NCBI GenBank assembly: GCA_030592605.1
Contig: JAUVIT010000128.1
Coordinates: 1-6,087 of the forward strand
DNA from: Bacteroidota bacterium
GTDB taxonomy: Bacteria > Bacteroidota > Bacteroidia > Bacteroidales > GCA-2748055
Reading direction: 5' to 3'
DNA: 6,087 nucleotides
The translations under genes and the position numbers were made by a program. Positions 5,617-6,087 of this stretch are shown piece after piece. Positions within the stretch are counted from its first letter, which is position 1, and each line of letters starts with the position of its first letter. The notes beneath the pieces were generated by a model. That model saw nothing but the letters and a program-made list of their open reading frames with translations, did no database searches and was not told the DNA's origin.

Positions 5617-5814
5617 ATGGAATATAGTGAAAGTGCCGGAAGGGCCAGAAAAATGATTGAAAAAGCCATTGATGATCAAAAAATTACACGTGCCGAGATG
5701 GATGCCATTCTGAACATCGTAACTGAAGATGGACATATCGATCCACATGAACAGGCCCTACTCAATCAACTGCAGGAAATGATCGAAAACCGCTCAGTGA
5801 AATTTGTTTTGTAG
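5617..5814 (+). CDS. Small hypothetical protein with a TerB-like acidic motif
   Basis: The 65-residue product is almost wholly helical in appearance and has no signal or membrane segment. Helix 1 covers about residues 5-20 and helix 2 about 24-35. Then comes the loop T36-E-D-G-H-I-D42-P-H-E45, followed by helix 3 (46-58). The D-G-x-I-D-x-x-E pattern followed by 'ALLNQL' is seen in TerB-like (tellurite-resistance-associated) domains, where it can bind metal. This protein is much shorter than a full TerB domain, so it is at most a minimal relative. Similar small proteins of unknown function occur in Bacteroidota, as far as I recall. It starts 37 bp after the cold-shock terminator, so it is probably transcribed separately. 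A -33-like TTTG (5561-5564) inside the terminator and a -7-like TATTTTTA (5582-5589) could serve it, but T-rich DNA makes such matches easy. No function is assigned. Confidence 0.8.
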   Translation: MEYSESAGRARKMIEKAIDDQKITRAEMDAILNIVTEDGHIDPHEQALLNQLQEMIENRSVKFVL

Positions 5815-5820
5815 TTTTTT

Positions 5821-5876
5821 GTCCGCATCATTGACTTACCTTGAAAGACCCTTTAGTCAATGAAACATGAACGGAC
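5821..5876. repeat. Imperfect long dyad between convergent genes
   Basis: CATTGACT (5829-5836) pairs with AGTCAATG (5855-5862) across an 18-nt loop, and outside it GTCCG (5821-5825) pairs with CGGAC (5872-5876). The heptamer CGCATCA also appears as a direct repeat at 5824-5830 and 5876-5882. The T-run TTTTTT lies before the structure on the plus strand, so it is not a standard terminator for either flanking gene, though it sits exactly where the two convergent transcripts would end. Confidence 0.4.
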
Positions 5877-5902
5877 GCATCAACACTTCAGATAATCAAT
5901 AC

Positions 5903-6087
5903 CTATCGGTTCTCATGTGCAGGCTTCAGCGTCCACAGTTGCATACGTGTCAACTCTGCCAGGTGCGTCATATCCAGATCTGTCCGGTGTACAATCCAAT
6001 CTTTGTAGCCTTCCACCTCTGAGATAATAAGCTCTTCATTCTCCTTGGGATAGGAATCAAAACGGATCACCTCATAGCTATCATGCT
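5903..6087 (-). CDS. C-terminal 60 residues of an unidentified protein (partial, 5' end outside window)
   Basis: Read on the minus strand from the right edge, the frame is open for 60 codons and ends with TAG at 5903-5905. The segment contains 'SYEVIRFDSYPKENEELIIS', then 'GYKDWIVHRTDL' and 'LAELTRMQLWTLKP', and ends in HENR. Its balanced, non-repetitive composition and good codon use for the strand make it a convincing real gene end. It has no membrane segment, sorting tail or motif that I recognise, so no function is given. It is convergent with the 65-residue protein gene, 88 bp away. Confidence 0.7.
   Translation of the reverse strand, partial: HDSYEVIRFDSYPKENEELIISEVEGYKDWIVHRTDLDMTHLAELTRMQLWTLKPAHENR

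Overview
The window looks like chromosomal DNA from a Bacteroidota bacterium. Several things point there: a FISUMP-domain ('Fibrobacter succinogenes major paralogous domain') lipoprotein, a fragment matching a type IX secretion (T9SS) C-terminal sorting domain, a fragment matching the N-terminus of DUF6090 proteins, a 63-residue cold-shock protein, starts that lack Shine-Dalgarno sequences, and one promoter candidate of the TTTG / TAnnTTTG kind. The genus cannot be read from this stretch. The abundance of Tat- and Sec-exported catabolic-type enzymes fits a free-living polysaccharide or sugar-acid degrader, but that is inference.

Layout. Positions 1-130 hold the apparent tail of an unidentified plus-strand gene. 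Positions 210-749 (+) encode a secreted FMN split-barrel (pyridoxamine-5'-phosphate oxidase-like) protein. It converges on a two-gene minus-strand unit (3238 down to 813): a Tat-targeted lipoprotein of the enolase superfamily resembling D-mannonate dehydratase (ManD/RspA), then, 35 bp downstream, a Tat-targeted aldo/keto reductase with an intact D-Y-K-H tetrad. Both appear to act on sugar acids or keto-sugars outside the cytoplasm.

Positions 3239-4044 form an 806-bp gene-poor region. It is not empty: it holds a 39-codon relic of a DUF6090-type gene, three copies of a 20-bp dyad (AAGTCACY-N4-RGTGACTT type), and a set of near-concentric palindromes just before the FISUMP gene. The FISUMP lipoprotein gene (4045-5139, +) is followed, in the same frame after its stop, by an orphan T9SS sorting-domain tail (5140-5262).

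Positions 5263-5814 hold a cold-shock protein gene with a plausible promoter and a strong intrinsic terminator, then a 65-residue protein with a TerB-like acidic motif. The window closes with the C-terminal 60 residues of an unidentified minus-strand gene (5903-6087), separated from the 65-residue gene by a long imperfect dyad.

Taken together, the region looks like an accessory or rearranged segment: two gene fragments and repeated dyads lie on either side of the FISUMP gene, between an exported sugar-acid enzyme pair and a housekeeping cold-shock locus. I see no clear new multi-gene system. The most distinctive items are the exported ManD-like lipoprotein with its reductase partner, the repeated 20-bp dyad, and the palindrome cluster upstream of the FISUMP gene.
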